From Streptomyces sp. NBC_01460 (GTDB taxonomy: Bacteria; Actinomycetota; Actinomycetes; Streptomycetales; Streptomycetaceae): a DNA stretch of 64,000 nt. Within the stretch, counting starts at the first letter, position 1. Every line of letters starts with the position of its first letter. The DNA lies in assembly GCF_036227405.1 (NCBI RefSeq), contig NZ_CP109473.1, forward strand, positions 2,976,001 to 3,040,000. Reading direction: 5' to 3'. Under the pieces are notes generated by a model. That model did no database searches, was not told the DNA's origin, and worked only from the letters and a program-made list of their open reading frames with translations. The translations under genes were made by a program, and so were the position numbers. Of the stretch, positions 9,703 through 19,129 are shown in pieces.

Positions 9703-10755
9703 TCAGGCCTCCTTCGCCGGTTCGATGACGGTGACGCCCGCTCCGGGCGCGGTGCCCATCGCGGCGAGGGCCGCCGGGGCGGCGTCCAGGGGGATGGTGG
9801 AGGTCACCAGCAGATCGGGGCGCAGGGTGCCGGCCCGGACCATGTCCATCATCGGCGGGTAGGCGTGGGCGGCCATGCCGTGGCTGCCGAGGATCTCCAG
9901 CTCCAGCCCGATCACCCGCGCCATCGGCACGACCGGATCGCCGGCGGCCGACGGCAGCAGCCCTACCTGGACATGCCGGCCCTGCCGGCGCAGGCTCCGC
10001 ACCGAGGCGGCACAGGTGACCGGGGAGCCGAGGGCGTCGAGCGAGAGATGCGCACCGCCGCCGGTCAGTTCGCGTACGGCCTCGTCCGCTCCGGCGGGGT
10101 GGGCGGCGGCGTCCACGCACGCCGACGCCCCGAAGGCCCGTGCCAGCTCGAGGGCCTGCCCGGACACGTCGACCGCGACGACCCGCGCCCCGCACGCCAC
10201 CGCGATCATCACGACCGACAGCCCGACCCCGCCGCAGCCGTGCACGGCGACCCACTCGCCCGGCGCCACCCGCCCCTGTCCCACGACGGCGCGGAACGCC
10301 GTGGCGAACCGGCAGCCCAGTCCGGCCGCCGTGGCGGACGAAAGCCCCTCGGGCACCGCGACCAGATTGACGTCGGCCGCCTCCAGCGCCACGTACTCGG
10401 CGAAGGATCCCCAGTGGGTGAAACCCGGCTGGGTCTGCCGCTCACAGATCTGCTGGGCGCCGGCCGCACAGGCGGCGCACCGGCCGCAGGCGCAGACGAA
10501 GGGCACGGTGACCCGGTCACCGGCGCGCCAGTTGTGCACGCCGGTGCCCACCGCCTCGACCACACCGGCCAGTTCGTGTCCGGGGACGTGCGGGAGGACG
10601 ATGTCCGGGTCGTGGCCCATCCAGCCGTGCCAGTCGCTCCGGCACAGGCCCGTGGCCTCGACCCGGACCACGACTCCCCCGGCGGGTGGCGCGGGATCCG
10701 GGAGGTCCCGGACCCGGGCCTCCTGCCCGAACTCCTCGAACACCACTGCCCGCAT
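9703..10755 (-). CDS. Zinc-dependent alcohol dehydrogenase family protein
   Basis: A 350-aa medium-chain dehydrogenase/reductase. It has the catalytic zinc region ([11 protein letters not shown], then [15 protein letters not shown]) and the structural-zinc loop [17 protein letters not shown] with four Cys. [11 protein letters not shown] supplies the third catalytic-zinc Cys. The Rossmann motif is [13 protein letters not shown]. By family it oxidises an alcohol with NAD(P), but the substrate is unknown. The start ATG lies at 10755; a longer frame upstream is shadow of the MMPL gene end. Expression unit unclear; the gap to the MMPL stop (55 bp) shows no strong hairpin. Confidence 0.9.
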   Translation of the reverse strand: MRAVVFEEFGQEARVRDLPDPAPPAGGVVVRVEATGLCRSDWHGWMGHDPDIVLPHVPGHELAGVVEAVGTGVHNWRAGDRVTVPFVCACGRCAACAAGAQQICERQTQPGFTHWGSFAEYVALEAADVNLVAVPEGLSSATAAGLGCRFATAFRAVVGQGRVAPGEWVAVHGCGGVGLSVVMIAVACGARVVAVDVSGQALELARAFGASACVDAAAHPAGADEAVRELTGGGAHLSLDALGSPVTCAASVRSLRRQGRHVQVGLLPSAAGDPVVPMARVIGLELEILGSHGMAAHAYPPMMDMVRAGTLRPDLLVTSTIPLDAAPAALAAMGTAPGAGVTVIEPAKEA

Positions 10756-10810
10756 ACGCCCCGCCTCCCCATGGCCGGCTCGCGCTGTCCGGCTCCTCGA
10801 TCCGGTGAAT

Positions 10811-13057
10811 CTACGCCCCGGCCGTGATCGTGTCCCGCTCGCGGCCGTCCGCTCCGGACGTCTCCCCGGCGCCCCGCGCCTCGCCCCGGGCCGGCTCCCC
10901 CTCGCTGAGCCCGAACCGCTCATGGAAGGCGCGCAGCGGCGCCGGGGCCCACCAGGTGATCCGGCCCATCAGCTTCATCACGGCCGGCACCAGCAGGCTG
11001 CGCACCACCATGGCGTCCATCAGCACGGCCAGCGCGATCCCGAGCCCGAGCATCTTCGTGTTGGTCACCCGCGAGGTCCCTATGGCCACCATCACCACGG
11101 CCAGGATGACGGCCGCCGCGGTGATCAGTCCGCCGGTGCGGCGCAGCCCGAAGGTCACCGAGTGCTCGTGATCGCCGGTGCGGTCGTACTCCTCCTTGAT
11201 CCGGGAGAGCAGGAACACGCCGTAGTCCATGGAGAGGCCGAAGGCCACACAGAACATGAGCACGGGCAGGGTCGTCTCTATGTCCCCCGTGCTGGTGAAG
11301 GAGAGGATCCCCGAGAGGTTGCCGTCCTGGAAGACCCAGACCACCGCTCCGAACATCGCGGTCAGACTGAGGGCGTTGAGGACGACCGCCTGGAGAGGTA
11401 TCAGGACGCTGCCGGTCAGCAGGAAGACCAGCAGCAGCGTCACCACGACGATGATTCCCACGGCCCAGGGCAGCCGGTCGGCTATGGCGTCCTTGGAGTC
11501 GACCAGGACGGCCGCCGTGCCGGTCACCGAGGTGTCGAACGGCGCGGGCTCGGCCCGCAGCAGCCGGACCAGGTCCTGTGCCCCCTGCCCGACGGACTCC
11601 CCCTCGGGAAGGACCTCGTAGTACGCGGCTCCGTCTCCCATGACGGGGCCGTCGACCCGCGCCACTCCGGGAAGTGCCTCGATCCGCTCCCGGAACTCCG
11701 CGTACCGGCGGGGGCTCGCCGTCCCCTCGGCGAGCACGTCGAGTCCGCCGCCGGGGCTGCCGGGGAATCCGTCACGCAGGTGCTCCTGGACGACGCGGGA
11801 CTCCGCCGTGGCCGGCAGCTGCCGGTCGTCTGCCGTTCCGAACTTCACCCCGAGGAACGGGACCCCCAGAAGCACGAGCCCGACGGTGGTCACGACGGCG
11901 AAGACCGGTGCCCTGCGCATCACGAGCTCAGAGAAGCGGGCCCACCCCCTGCCGGAGCCCTCGGCCGCACCCGCCCCCGGGGCGGCCTGCCCGCCGCGTC
12001 GCATCAGGCGCCGCAGGTCCAGGGAGTTCACCCGCGGACCGAGCAGCATGAGGGCGGCCGGCAGCAGGATCAGGGCAGCGGCGGCGGCGAGCAGCACCAC
12101 GGCGATGCCCGCGTAGGCGAAGGAGCGCAGGAAGTACTGAGGGAAGACCATCATCGCGGCCAGCGACACGGCCACCGTCAGCGCGGAGAAGAGGACGGTA
12201 CGGCCCGCCGTGCGCATGGTCGTGCCGATCGCGGCCCGGGTCTCCGCTCCGGCGGCCAGCTCCTCGCGGAACCGTCGCACGAGGAAGAGGGCGTAGTCGA
12301 TGGCGAGTCCGAGGCCCAGCGCCGTGGTGAGGTTCTGGGCGAACACCGAGACGTCGGTGAACTCGGTGATGCCGCGCAGCACCGCGTTGGTGCCGAGTAT
12401 CGCGACGATCCCGACGGCCAGCGGCAGCAGGGCGGCGATCGCGCTGCCGAAGACCATGACCAGCAGCACCAGCGTCACCGGCAGGGCGATGAGCTCGGCC
12501 CGCAGGAGGTCCTCCTGGATGATGCTCTGCATCTCGTGCCGCACGGCGACGGGGCCGCCGACGGACACCTCCACCGGGCCGTGCGTGCCCCTGTAGACGG
12601 GGGCTATCCGGTCGAGGACCTCCCCGGCACCCTTCTCGTCCCCTTCGATCCGGGCGGCGACGATCGCCTCGTGTCCGTCACCGGAGCGCAGGGCGGGGGA
12701 CTTCGTCCGCCAGTACGAGCCGACGCCGGTGATGCCCGGCTCGGCCGACAGCCGCTCGGCGAGCCGGGCACCCTCGGCGGCCACCGCGGGGTCGTCGACC
12801 GAGACGTCGCCGCCGTCGACGAGCAGCAGGAGATTGGGCTGCGAGTCGGGGAACTCCCGCTCGAGCACCTGGGTGGTGTACGTCGACTCGGCGTCGGGCG
12901 CCTCCCAGCCGCCGCTGCCCATCCGGTCGGCCACTCCGCTGCCCGCGAACACGGCGAGCGCCGTGACGACCAGGGCGGCCAGCAGGGCGAGCCGTGGCCG
13001 GGCGGTCACGAAACGGGTCCATCCCCCGACGCGCTCCGAGCTGTCGATGTCGGACAT
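10811..13057 (-). CDS. MMPL family RND-type transporter
   Basis: A 748-aa membrane protein with two MMPL halves. Each has one N-terminal transmembrane helix, an extracytoplasmic domain, and a block of five helices. Visible helices include [37 protein letters not shown], and [19 protein letters not shown]. The proton-relay regions [19 protein letters not shown] and [20 protein letters not shown], each with the Asp-Tyr pair, are diagnostic. Such pumps export lipids, siderophores or toxic compounds. The start is taken at MSDIDSSER (13057), since the frame upstream would overlap the operator. The divergent TetR gene is the likely repressor. Confidence 0.92.
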   Translation of the reverse strand: MSDIDSSERVGGWTRFVTARPRLALLAALVVTALAVFAGSGVADRMGSGGWEAPDAESTYTTQVLEREFPDSQPNLLLLVDGGDVSVDDPAVAAEGARLAERLSAEPGITGVGSYWRTKSPALRSGDGHEAIVAARIEGDEKGAGEVLDRIAPVYRGTHGPVEVSVGGPVAVRHEMQSIIQEDLLRAELIALPVTLVLLVMVFGSAIAALLPLAVGIVAILGTNAVLRGITEFTDVSVFAQNLTTALGLGLAIDYALFLVRRFREELAAGAETRAAIGTTMRTAGRTVLFSALTVAVSLAAMMVFPQYFLRSFAYAGIAVVLLAAAAALILLPAALMLLGPRVNSLDLRRLMRRGGQAAPGAGAAEGSGRGWARFSELVMRRAPVFAVVTTVGLVLLGVPFLGVKFGTADDRQLPATAESRVVQEHLRDGFPGSPGGGLDVLAEGTASPRRYAEFRERIEALPGVARVDGPVMGDGAAYYEVLPEGESVGQGAQDLVRLLRAEPAPFDTSVTGTAAVLVDSKDAIADRLPWAVGIIVVVTLLLVFLLTGSVLIPLQAVVLNALSLTAMFGAVVWVFQDGNLSGILSFTSTGDIETTLPVLMFCVAFGLSMDYGVFLLSRIKEEYDRTGDHEHSVTFGLRRTGGLITAAAVILAVVMVAIGTSRVTNTKMLGLGIALAVLMDAMVVRSLLVPAVMKLMGRITWWAPAPLRAFHERFGLSEGEPARGEARGAGETSGADGRERDTITAGA

Positions 13058-13128
13058 GTGTGGTGCCCCCTCCACCGGGACCCGGGCGGCACAGGGCAGC
13101 ATGGGTCGGCCATTGCCACGTACACTGG

Positions 13129-13183
13129 CAAACACGAGTCCCCGCTCGTGTTTCATCAGAATGCGAGCGGCCACTCGTGTTTG
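13129..13183. promoter_or_regulatory. Candidate TetR operator with three half-sites between MMPL and tetR genes
   Basis: AAACACGAG (13130-13138) and CTCGTGTTT (13145-13153) form a perfect 9-bp inverted repeat with a 6-bp centre. A third half-site, ACTCGTGTTTG (13173-13183), is the exact complement of CAAACACGAGT (13129-13139). This layout fits TetR dimers binding between the divergent genes and repressing both. Confidence 0.8.
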
Positions 13184-13214
13184 TCAACCGCGTCTTGAAA
13201 GCTGGGGATCGACC

Positions 13215-13955
13215 ATGCCGGAGGGCAGAGCCGAAGAAGCCGCCGCAGCCGCACGGCGCGGCACGCGCGGCAGGAGCGCGGAGCAGGGCACGGACGTGGG
13301 CGACGGCGCGACAGGCCGGCCGCGCCGTCGCCAGGCGCGCGGCGAGGCGCGCATCGCCCAGCTGCTAGAAGCCGCCGCCGACGTCTTCTGCACCAGCGGG
13401 TACAACGGCGCGAGCACCAACGCCATCGCCCGCGAGGCGGGCGTCTCGCCGGGCACGCTCTACCAGTTCTTCCCCAACAAGGAAGCCATCGCCATAGAGC
13501 TCGGCGAGCGGCTCATGCACCGCTGGCAGGAGACGTACGGCGCCGCGTTCGTCGTGAGCCACATCGAACTGCCCCTCGACCGGCTGCTGGACACGGTTCT
13601 CGACCCGCTGATCGCCTTCAACTGCGAGAACCCGGCCTTCGCGGTCCTCACCCACGGCTCCGAGATCCCCGGCGTGATCACCCGGGAGCACGACGCCCTG
13701 CACGCGAGCATGCTCACCCGGACCGAGCAGCTGCTCCGCGCCCTCCTGCCGGACCTCCCGGCGGACCGGGCGACGCGCACCGCCGCGATGTCCTTCGTCC
13801 TCTTCAAGGCCGGCCTCGATCTGGTCATGGCGCACGAAGGGGACGAACGGGAGGCGTACGTCAGGGAGTTGAAGGACGTGATGTACCGCTACCTGGAGCC
13901 CCTGGTCTGCGACACGCCCGAGGGCTCACCGACCGGGAGCCTTAATACCCCCTAG
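13215..13955 (+). CDS. TetR/AcrR family transcriptional regulator
   Basis: A 246-aa protein. After a basic, Ala/Arg-rich N-terminal extension of about 40 residues comes the TetR helix-turn-helix: IAQLLEAAADVFCTSGYNGASTNAIAREAGVSPGTLYQFFPNKEAIAIEL. The C-terminal ligand domain is helical, with RTAAMSFVLFKAGLDLVMAH. It is divergent from the MMPL pump gene with a perfect inverted repeat in between, so it probably represses the pump and itself until a ligand binds. Its stop codon lies inside the CsoR-like box of the next transcription unit, so the two units touch. Confidence 0.9.
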   Translation: MPEGRAEEAAAAARRGTRGRSAEQGTDVGDGATGRPRRRQARGEARIAQLLEAAADVFCTSGYNGASTNAIAREAGVSPGTLYQFFPNKEAIAIELGERLMHRWQETYGAAFVVSHIELPLDRLLDTVLDPLIAFNCENPAFAVLTHGSEIPGVITREHDALHASMLTRTEQLLRALLPDLPADRATRTAAMSFVLFKAGLDLVMAHEGDEREAYVRELKDVMYRYLEPLVCDTPEGSPTGSLNTP

Positions 13956-13964
13956 GGGTATAGT
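13945..13964 (+). promoter_or_regulatory. CsoR-type copper operator overlapping a -10 element
   Basis: ATACCCCCTAGGGGTAT (13945-13961) is a near-perfect palindrome with five C against four G, the form of copper-responsive CsoR boxes in actinobacteria. TATAGT (13959-13964) overlaps its right edge and would serve as -10 element for copZ. The box also contains the tetR stop codon. CsoR is expected to release it when Cu(I) binds. No csoR gene lies in this window. Confidence 0.8.
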
Positions 13965-14062
13965 CGGGAGTACGGGTAGGCGCACCGGGCGCACCGGGCT
14001 CCCCGGCGCCCCCTCGCGCCGCTCCCGCGACGTACCTATGTGCCTGCGAAGAGGAGAACGCC

Positions 14063-14365
14063 ATGACCGCCGAAACCGACACGCCCCGGACCGCCGGCTC
14101 CTGCTGCTCGTCCACCGGCTCCTGCCACGACGGGGCCGCCGACATCCAGGGGGGCGTCACCGCGGTGTACGAGGTGAAGGGCATGACCTGCGGCCACTGC
14201 GAAGGGGCCGTGTCCGAGGAGATCTCCGGGTTGGAGGGCGTCACCTCGGTGAAGGCGGAGGCCGCCAGCGGCCGGGTGACCGTCGCCTCCGCGACGCCGC
14301 TGACCGACGACGCCGTACGCGCCGCCGTCGACGAGGCGGGCTACGAGCTCGTCGGCCGCGCCTGA
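14063..14365 (+). CDS. copZ: Heavy-metal-associated domain protein, CopZ-like copper chaperone
   Basis: A 100-aa protein with one HMA domain: YEVKGMTCGHCEGAVSEEISGLEGVTSV, with the Cu(I)-binding MTCGHC, and the typical AAVDEAGYELV end. Before it is a 30-residue extension containing SCCSSTGSCHDG, three more cysteines and one histidine, which may be a second metal site. It delivers Cu(I) to the P-type ATPase encoded 199 bp downstream. The start is preceded by AGAGGAGAACGCC. A CsoR-like box sits about 100 bp upstream, so copper-induced expression is likely. Confidence 0.9.
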   Translation: MTAETDTPRTAGSCCSSTGSCHDGAADIQGGVTAVYEVKGMTCGHCEGAVSEEISGLEGVTSVKAEAASGRVTVASATPLTDDAVRAAVDEAGYELVGRA

Positions 14366-14564
14366 GACCGGCTGCACACCCCCGGCGACGCCCGCCGGTC
14401 ACGCCCACCGACGGGCACCCACGGCCGGCCGAAGCCCCGTCGGCCCCACGGCCGGCTCATGGGCCCGCGTCGCCGCGCACCCTCCCGTCGGGCCGGTTCC
14501 GCCACCAGGAGAGGCAGATACTGGTGGGGAACGGCCCGACTGCTCGACCCAGGAGTCCCCACAC

Positions 14565-17033
14565 ATGGCCAGCACCACGGCAGCCGAGGCCCCCGCTGCG
14601 GAGGTCTCCGACGCCGAGCTCACGATCGGCGGGATGACCTGCGCCTCCTGCGCGGCCCGCGTCGAGAAGAAGCTCAACCGGATGGACGGCGTCACCGCCA
14701 CCGTCAACTACGCGACCGAGAAGGCCCGCGTCTCCTACGGTGCCGGAACCACGCTCGACGACCTCGTCGCCACCGTCGAGAAGACCGGCTACACCGCCCT
14801 GCCCGTCGTCCGCCCCGCACCCGCGCCACCCGTCCGGACACCCGAGGCCGACGGCCCGTCGGCACCGGCCCTCGCCACCGCGCACCGGGACGGCACGGAC
14901 GACCGTCTCCACGCGGCGGACGGCGGCACGGCCGACGACCCCCGCGACGCGGCGGACCGTACGACCGACGAGGCCCTCGCCGCTCTCCGGCAGCGCCTCC
15001 TGGTCTCGGCGGTCCTCGCCGTGCCGGTGATCCTGATGGCTATGGTCCCCGCCCTCCAGTTCGACAACTGGCAGTGGCTCTCCCTCACCCTCGCCGCACC
15101 CGTCGTGGTCTGGGGCGGACTGCCCTTCCACCGGGCCGCCTGGGCGAACCTGCGCCACGGCGCCGCGACCATGGACACCCTGGTGTCGATCGGCACGCTC
15201 GCGGCCTTCTGCTGGTCGGTGTGGGCCCTGTTCCTCGGCGACGCGGGCATGGCCGGGATGCGGCACGGCTTCGATGTCACCGGCTCCCGGTCGGCCCCCG
15301 CCTCCACCATCTACCTGGAGGTGGCGGCCGGAGTCGTCGCCTTCATCCTTCTCGGCCGCTACCTGGAGGCCCGGTCCAAGCGGAAGGCCGGCTCCGCCCT
15401 GCGCGCGCTGCTCCACCTCGGCGCCAAGGACGTCACGGTCCTCCGCCCTGAACCGGCACCGGGCGACGGGCCTTCGGGCGGCGGGCCCTCGGGCGGCGGC
15501 TCCGTGGAGGTACGCCCCCCAGCGAACCCGGGCGCCGTGGAGGTCGTGGAGGTCCGTATCCCCGTCGGCCGGCTCCTCGTCGGCGACCGCTTCGTCGTGC
15601 GGCCCGGCGAGAAGATCGCCACCGACGGCACCGTCGTCGAGGGCCGATCGGCCGTCGACACCTCCCTGCTCACCGGGGAGTCCGTTCCGGTGGACACCTC
15701 CCCGGGCGACTCCGTCACCGGCGCCACCCTCAACGTGTCGGGCCGGCTGGTGGTCGAGGCCACCCGCGTGGGCGCCGACACCCAGCTGGCCCGGATCGCC
15801 ACCCTCGTGGAGGAGGCCCAGAGCGGCAAGGCCGCCGCGCAGCGCCTCGCGGACCGGATCTCCGGGGTCTTCGTCCCCGTGGTGCTGCTGATCGCCCTGG
15901 GGACGCTGGTGGCCCAGCTGCTCGCGACCGACGACATCACGGCCTCGTTCACCGCCGCCGTGTCCGTACTGATCATCGCCTGCCCCTGCGCCCTCGGTCT
16001 CGCCACTCCCACCGCCCTCATGGCGGGCACGGGGCGCGGCGCCCAGCTCGGCATCCTCATCAAGGGACCCGAAGTCCTGGAGACGGCCCGCCGGATCGAC
16101 ACGGTCGTCCTGGACAAGACCGGCACGGTCACCACGGGCCGCATGACACTCGGGCGCGTCCACACCGCGCCCGGCACGACCGAGGCCGACGTCCTCCGCC
16201 TCGCGGGCGCCCTCGAACACGCCTCCGCGCACCCCGTCGCCCGCGCGGTCGCCGCCGGTGCCGCCGCCCGCACGGACGCGGCACTGCCCGCGCCGGTGGA
16301 CTTCACCGACGTCCCCGGCCTCGGGGTGCGCGGCACCGTCGAGGGACACCACGTGGTCGCCGGCAGGCAGCGGCTCCTCACCGACGCGGGGATCACCCTC
16401 CCGCCCTCCCTGGCCGACGCGCTGGCCGAGGCCGCCGCCTCGGGCCGGACCACGGTCGCCGTGGCCTGGGACGGCGCGGCAAGGGGCGTGCTGGAGGTCG
16501 CCGACACGGTGAAGGGGAGCAGCGCGGAGGCCGTCGCCGAGCTCCGCGCGCTGGGCCTCCACCCGATCCTGCTGACCGGGGACAACCGGGCGGCGGCGGA
16601 CGCCGTGGCTCACGCGGTGGGGATCGACGAGGTCCACGCGGAGGTCCTGCCGGAGGCCAAGGCCGAGGTCGTCCGGCGCCTCCGGGCCGAGGGCCGGGCC
16701 GTCGCCATGGTCGGTGACGGCGTCAACGACGCGGCGGCGCTGGCGGTGGCCGATCTGGGCCTGGCGATGGGCACCGGGGCCGACGCGGCGATCGAAGCGA
16801 GCGACCTCACACTGATTCGTGGAGATCTTAAGGTTGCCGCTGACGCCATGCGCCTGTCGAGGCGTACTCTGTCCACCATCAGAAGCAACCTCTTCTGGGC
16901 CTTCGGCTACAACGTGGCCGCACTGCCTTTGGCTGCGTTCGGGCTGCTCAGCCCCATGATCGCGGGTGCGGCGATGGCGTTCTCGTCGGTCTTCGTCGTG
17001 ACGAACAGCCTGAGGTTGCGCTCCTTCACATAA
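14565..17033 (+). CDS. copA: Copper-translocating P1B-type ATPase CopA
   Basis: An 822-aa heavy-metal P-type ATPase that exports Cu(I) across the cytoplasmic membrane. In order: one N-terminal HMA domain (GGMTCASCAARVEKKLN, residues about 21-37), a linker, paired membrane helices, and the actuator TGES loop (LLTGESVPV). Then come the ion-binding CPC in IACPCALGLATPTALMAG, the phosphorylation site DKTGTVTTG, the nucleotide-site ASAHPVARAV, and the hinge MVGDGVNDAAALA. The actuator is preceded by a Gly/Ser/Pro-rich insert (GDGPSGGGPSGGG), probably a surface loop. It follows copZ and probably shares its copper-induced promoter. Confidence 0.94.
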   Translation: MASTTAAEAPAAEVSDAELTIGGMTCASCAARVEKKLNRMDGVTATVNYATEKARVSYGAGTTLDDLVATVEKTGYTALPVVRPAPAPPVRTPEADGPSAPALATAHRDGTDDRLHAADGGTADDPRDAADRTTDEALAALRQRLLVSAVLAVPVILMAMVPALQFDNWQWLSLTLAAPVVVWGGLPFHRAAWANLRHGAATMDTLVSIGTLAAFCWSVWALFLGDAGMAGMRHGFDVTGSRSAPASTIYLEVAAGVVAFILLGRYLEARSKRKAGSALRALLHLGAKDVTVLRPEPAPGDGPSGGGPSGGGSVEVRPPANPGAVEVVEVRIPVGRLLVGDRFVVRPGEKIATDGTVVEGRSAVDTSLLTGESVPVDTSPGDSVTGATLNVSGRLVVEATRVGADTQLARIATLVEEAQSGKAAAQRLADRISGVFVPVVLLIALGTLVAQLLATDDITASFTAAVSVLIIACPCALGLATPTALMAGTGRGAQLGILIKGPEVLETARRIDTVVLDKTGTVTTGRMTLGRVHTAPGTTEADVLRLAGALEHASAHPVARAVAAGAAARTDAALPAPVDFTDVPGLGVRGTVEGHHVVAGRQRLLTDAGITLPPSLADALAEAAASGRTTVAVAWDGAARGVLEVADTVKGSSAEAVAELRALGLHPILLTGDNRAAADAVAHAVGIDEVHAEVLPEAKAEVVRRLRAEGRAVAMVGDGVNDAAALAVADLGLAMGTGADAAIEASDLTLIRGDLKVAADAMRLSRRTLSTIRSNLFWAFGYNVAALPLAAFGLLSPMIAGAAMAFSSVFVVTNSLRLRSFT

Positions 17034-17633
17034 TTTCTACAAAGAGACTTAGATCACACCGATTTGAGGGTAACCATCTGATGGGTTGGTGAGTCTAAGA
17101 GTGCGATGCCAAGGATGTCTTGGGGGACGTCCGATGGAGTGTCTTGGGGGACGCTCCATGGCAAGTGTTGGCCGGGGCACGTGCACCGGGGAGCTTTGAG
17201 CGGCCCTCCCGTGCGTACGTACCCCGGCGGCCCGCACAGCAGGACCGAACTGAATACGCACCACCGGAAAAACAACGGGAGTTCAGGCTCCCTTCAGACG
17301 CCCGGCCGGATCCCGTGGGGGGAATCCGCTCCGGGATATGGGAAACGCCCTGTCCGTCGACCCGTGGGGGGATCGGCGGCGGGGCGTTTCTCGCATGTAC
17401 GGGCGGACGACCGCCACCGCCGGACCCGGAGGGGTACGGGCGGGCACCAGGGGGCCGAGGCGCCCCGGCTGGCACCAGGGACACCGAACCCACACCCGGA
17501 CCCCCGACACCCGCCCCTCAGGCGCCCGGAACGCCGAATCGCCCCGGACACCGCGCTCTGTCAGTACGAGCGCGGTACGCGGGGCGAAGGATGCCGGCCG
17601 GAGCGGCCGGGTACAGCAGCGGTGCTACGGGCG
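17034..17633. other. 600-bp gap between copA and citA with direct repeats
   Basis: No convincing gene. Just after copA the sequence is AT-richer than anything nearby (17034-17100). TGTCTTGGGGGACG occurs twice (17116-17129 and 17140-17153). The second copy lies in the loop of ATGGAG...CTCCAT (17134-17139 with 17154-17159), and CCAAG/CTTGG also pairs across the first copy. A 36-codon GTG frame (17089-17199) covers the repeats but has no clear ribosome site. CCGGCC/GGCCGG (17594-17599, 17605-17610) lies just beyond the citA stop and may end that transcript. Confidence 0.55.
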
Positions 17634-18932
17634 TCAGCGGCCCTCGACCGGGACGAAGTCGCGCAGGACCTCGCCGGTGTAGATCTGGCGCGGGCGGCCG
17701 ATGCGGGATCCCGGCTCCTTGATCATCTCGTGCCACTGGGCGATCCAGCCGGGAAGGCGGCCGAGCGCGAACAGCACGGTGAACATCTCGGTCGGGAAGC
17801 CCATGGCGCGGTAGATCAGGCCCGTGTAGAAGTCCACGTTGGGGTAGAGGTTGCGCGAGACGAAGTACTCGTCGGAGAGCGCGTGCTCCTCCAGCTTGAG
17901 CGCGATGTCGAGCAGCTCGTCGGACTTGCCGAGCGACGACAGCACGTCGTGGGCGGCGGCCTTGATGATCTTGGCGCGCGGGTCGAAGGACTTGTACACC
18001 CGGTGGCCGAAGCCCATCAGGCGGACGCCGTCCTCCTTGTTCTTGACCTTCTGGATGAAGGAGTCGACGTCGCCGCCGTTGGCCTGGATGCCCTCGAGCA
18101 TCTCCAGCACCGACTGGTTGGCGCCACCGTGCAGCGGGCCCCACAGAGCCGAGATGCCGGCGGAGATCGAGGCGAACATGTTCGCCTGCGAGGAGCCGAC
18201 CAGACGCACGGTGGAGGTCGAACAGTTCTGCTCGTGGTCCGCGTGCAGGATGAGCAGCTTCTCGAGCGCGGAGACGACGACCGGGTCCGGCACGTACTCC
18301 TGGGCCGGGACCGAGAACGTCATGCGCAGGAAGTTCTCGACGTAGCCGAGGTCGTTGCGCGGGTAGACGAACGGGTGACCGATCGACTTCTTGTACGCGT
18401 ACGCCGCGATCGTCGGGAGCTTGGCCAGCAGCCGGATCGTCGAGAGGTGACGCTGCTCCTCGTCGAACGGGTTGTGGCTGTCCTGGTAGAACGTCGACAG
18501 GGCGCTGACGACCGAGGACAGCATGGCCATCGGGTGGGCGTCGCGCGGGAAGCCGTCGAAGAAGCGCTTGACGTCCTCGTGCAGCAGCGTGTGCTGGGTG
18601 ATCTCGTTCTTGAAGGCCGACAGCTCGTCGACCTTGGGAAGGTCACCGTTGATCAGCGTGTAGGCGACCTCGAGGAACGTCGAGCTCTCCGCGAGCTGCT
18701 CGATCGGGTAGCCGCGGTACCGCAGGATGCCCTGCTCGCCGTCGAGGTAGGTGATGGCGGATTTATACGCGGCTGTGTTGCCGTATCCGCTGTCCAGCGT
18801 GACCAGGCCCGTATTGGCCCGGAGCTTCCCGATATCGAAGCCCTGGTCGCCGACGGTGCTGTCGATCACCGGGTAGGTGTACTCGTCATCGCCGTACCGC
18901 AGTACTACAGCGTTGTTGGTGTGCTCGCTCAC
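17634..18932 (-). CDS. gltA: Citrate synthase
   Basis: A 432-aa hexameric-type (type II) citrate synthase, condensing acetyl-CoA with oxaloacetate. The N-terminal domain has YTYPVIDSTVGDQGFDIGKLR and GILRYRGYPIEQLAE. The active site shows HADHEQNCSTSTVR (catalytic His), LWGPLHGGANQSVLEML (second His), and MGFGHRVYKSFDPRA (oxaloacetate-binding HRVY). The catalytic Asp lies in NVDFYTGLIY. GTG at 18932 has GAGGGA 7 nt upstream and fits known Streptomyces citrate synthase N-termini; a GTG 12 bp further upstream is possible. Transcribed alone toward copA. In Streptomyces this gene is often called citA. Confidence 0.96.
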   Translation of the reverse strand: MSEHTNNAVVLRYGDDEYTYPVIDSTVGDQGFDIGKLRANTGLVTLDSGYGNTAAYKSAITYLDGEQGILRYRGYPIEQLAESSTFLEVAYTLINGDLPKVDELSAFKNEITQHTLLHEDVKRFFDGFPRDAHPMAMLSSVVSALSTFYQDSHNPFDEEQRHLSTIRLLAKLPTIAAYAYKKSIGHPFVYPRNDLGYVENFLRMTFSVPAQEYVPDPVVVSALEKLLILHADHEQNCSTSTVRLVGSSQANMFASISAGISALWGPLHGGANQSVLEMLEGIQANGGDVDSFIQKVKNKEDGVRLMGFGHRVYKSFDPRAKIIKAAAHDVLSSLGKSDELLDIALKLEEHALSDEYFVSRNLYPNVDFYTGLIYRAMGFPTEMFTVLFALGRLPGWIAQWHEMIKEPGSRIGRPRQIYTGEVLRDFVPVEGR

Positions 18933-19129
18933 GTCATCCCTCACCGACGTAGTGCCTCTTCTTCGAGGTGCCCTGACTGTCTCCACCCTCCCCCATTTGG
19001 CTCAGGAGAGTGCACTCGGGGTCGTCCATTGGACCTACTGGCGGCACTGAGTGCCGTCAACTTTCTCATCCTGCCCCCTGGACCCCGGTTCCGGAAGGGC
19101 TCAGTGATGTTTCCCACCGTTTTGATCGA

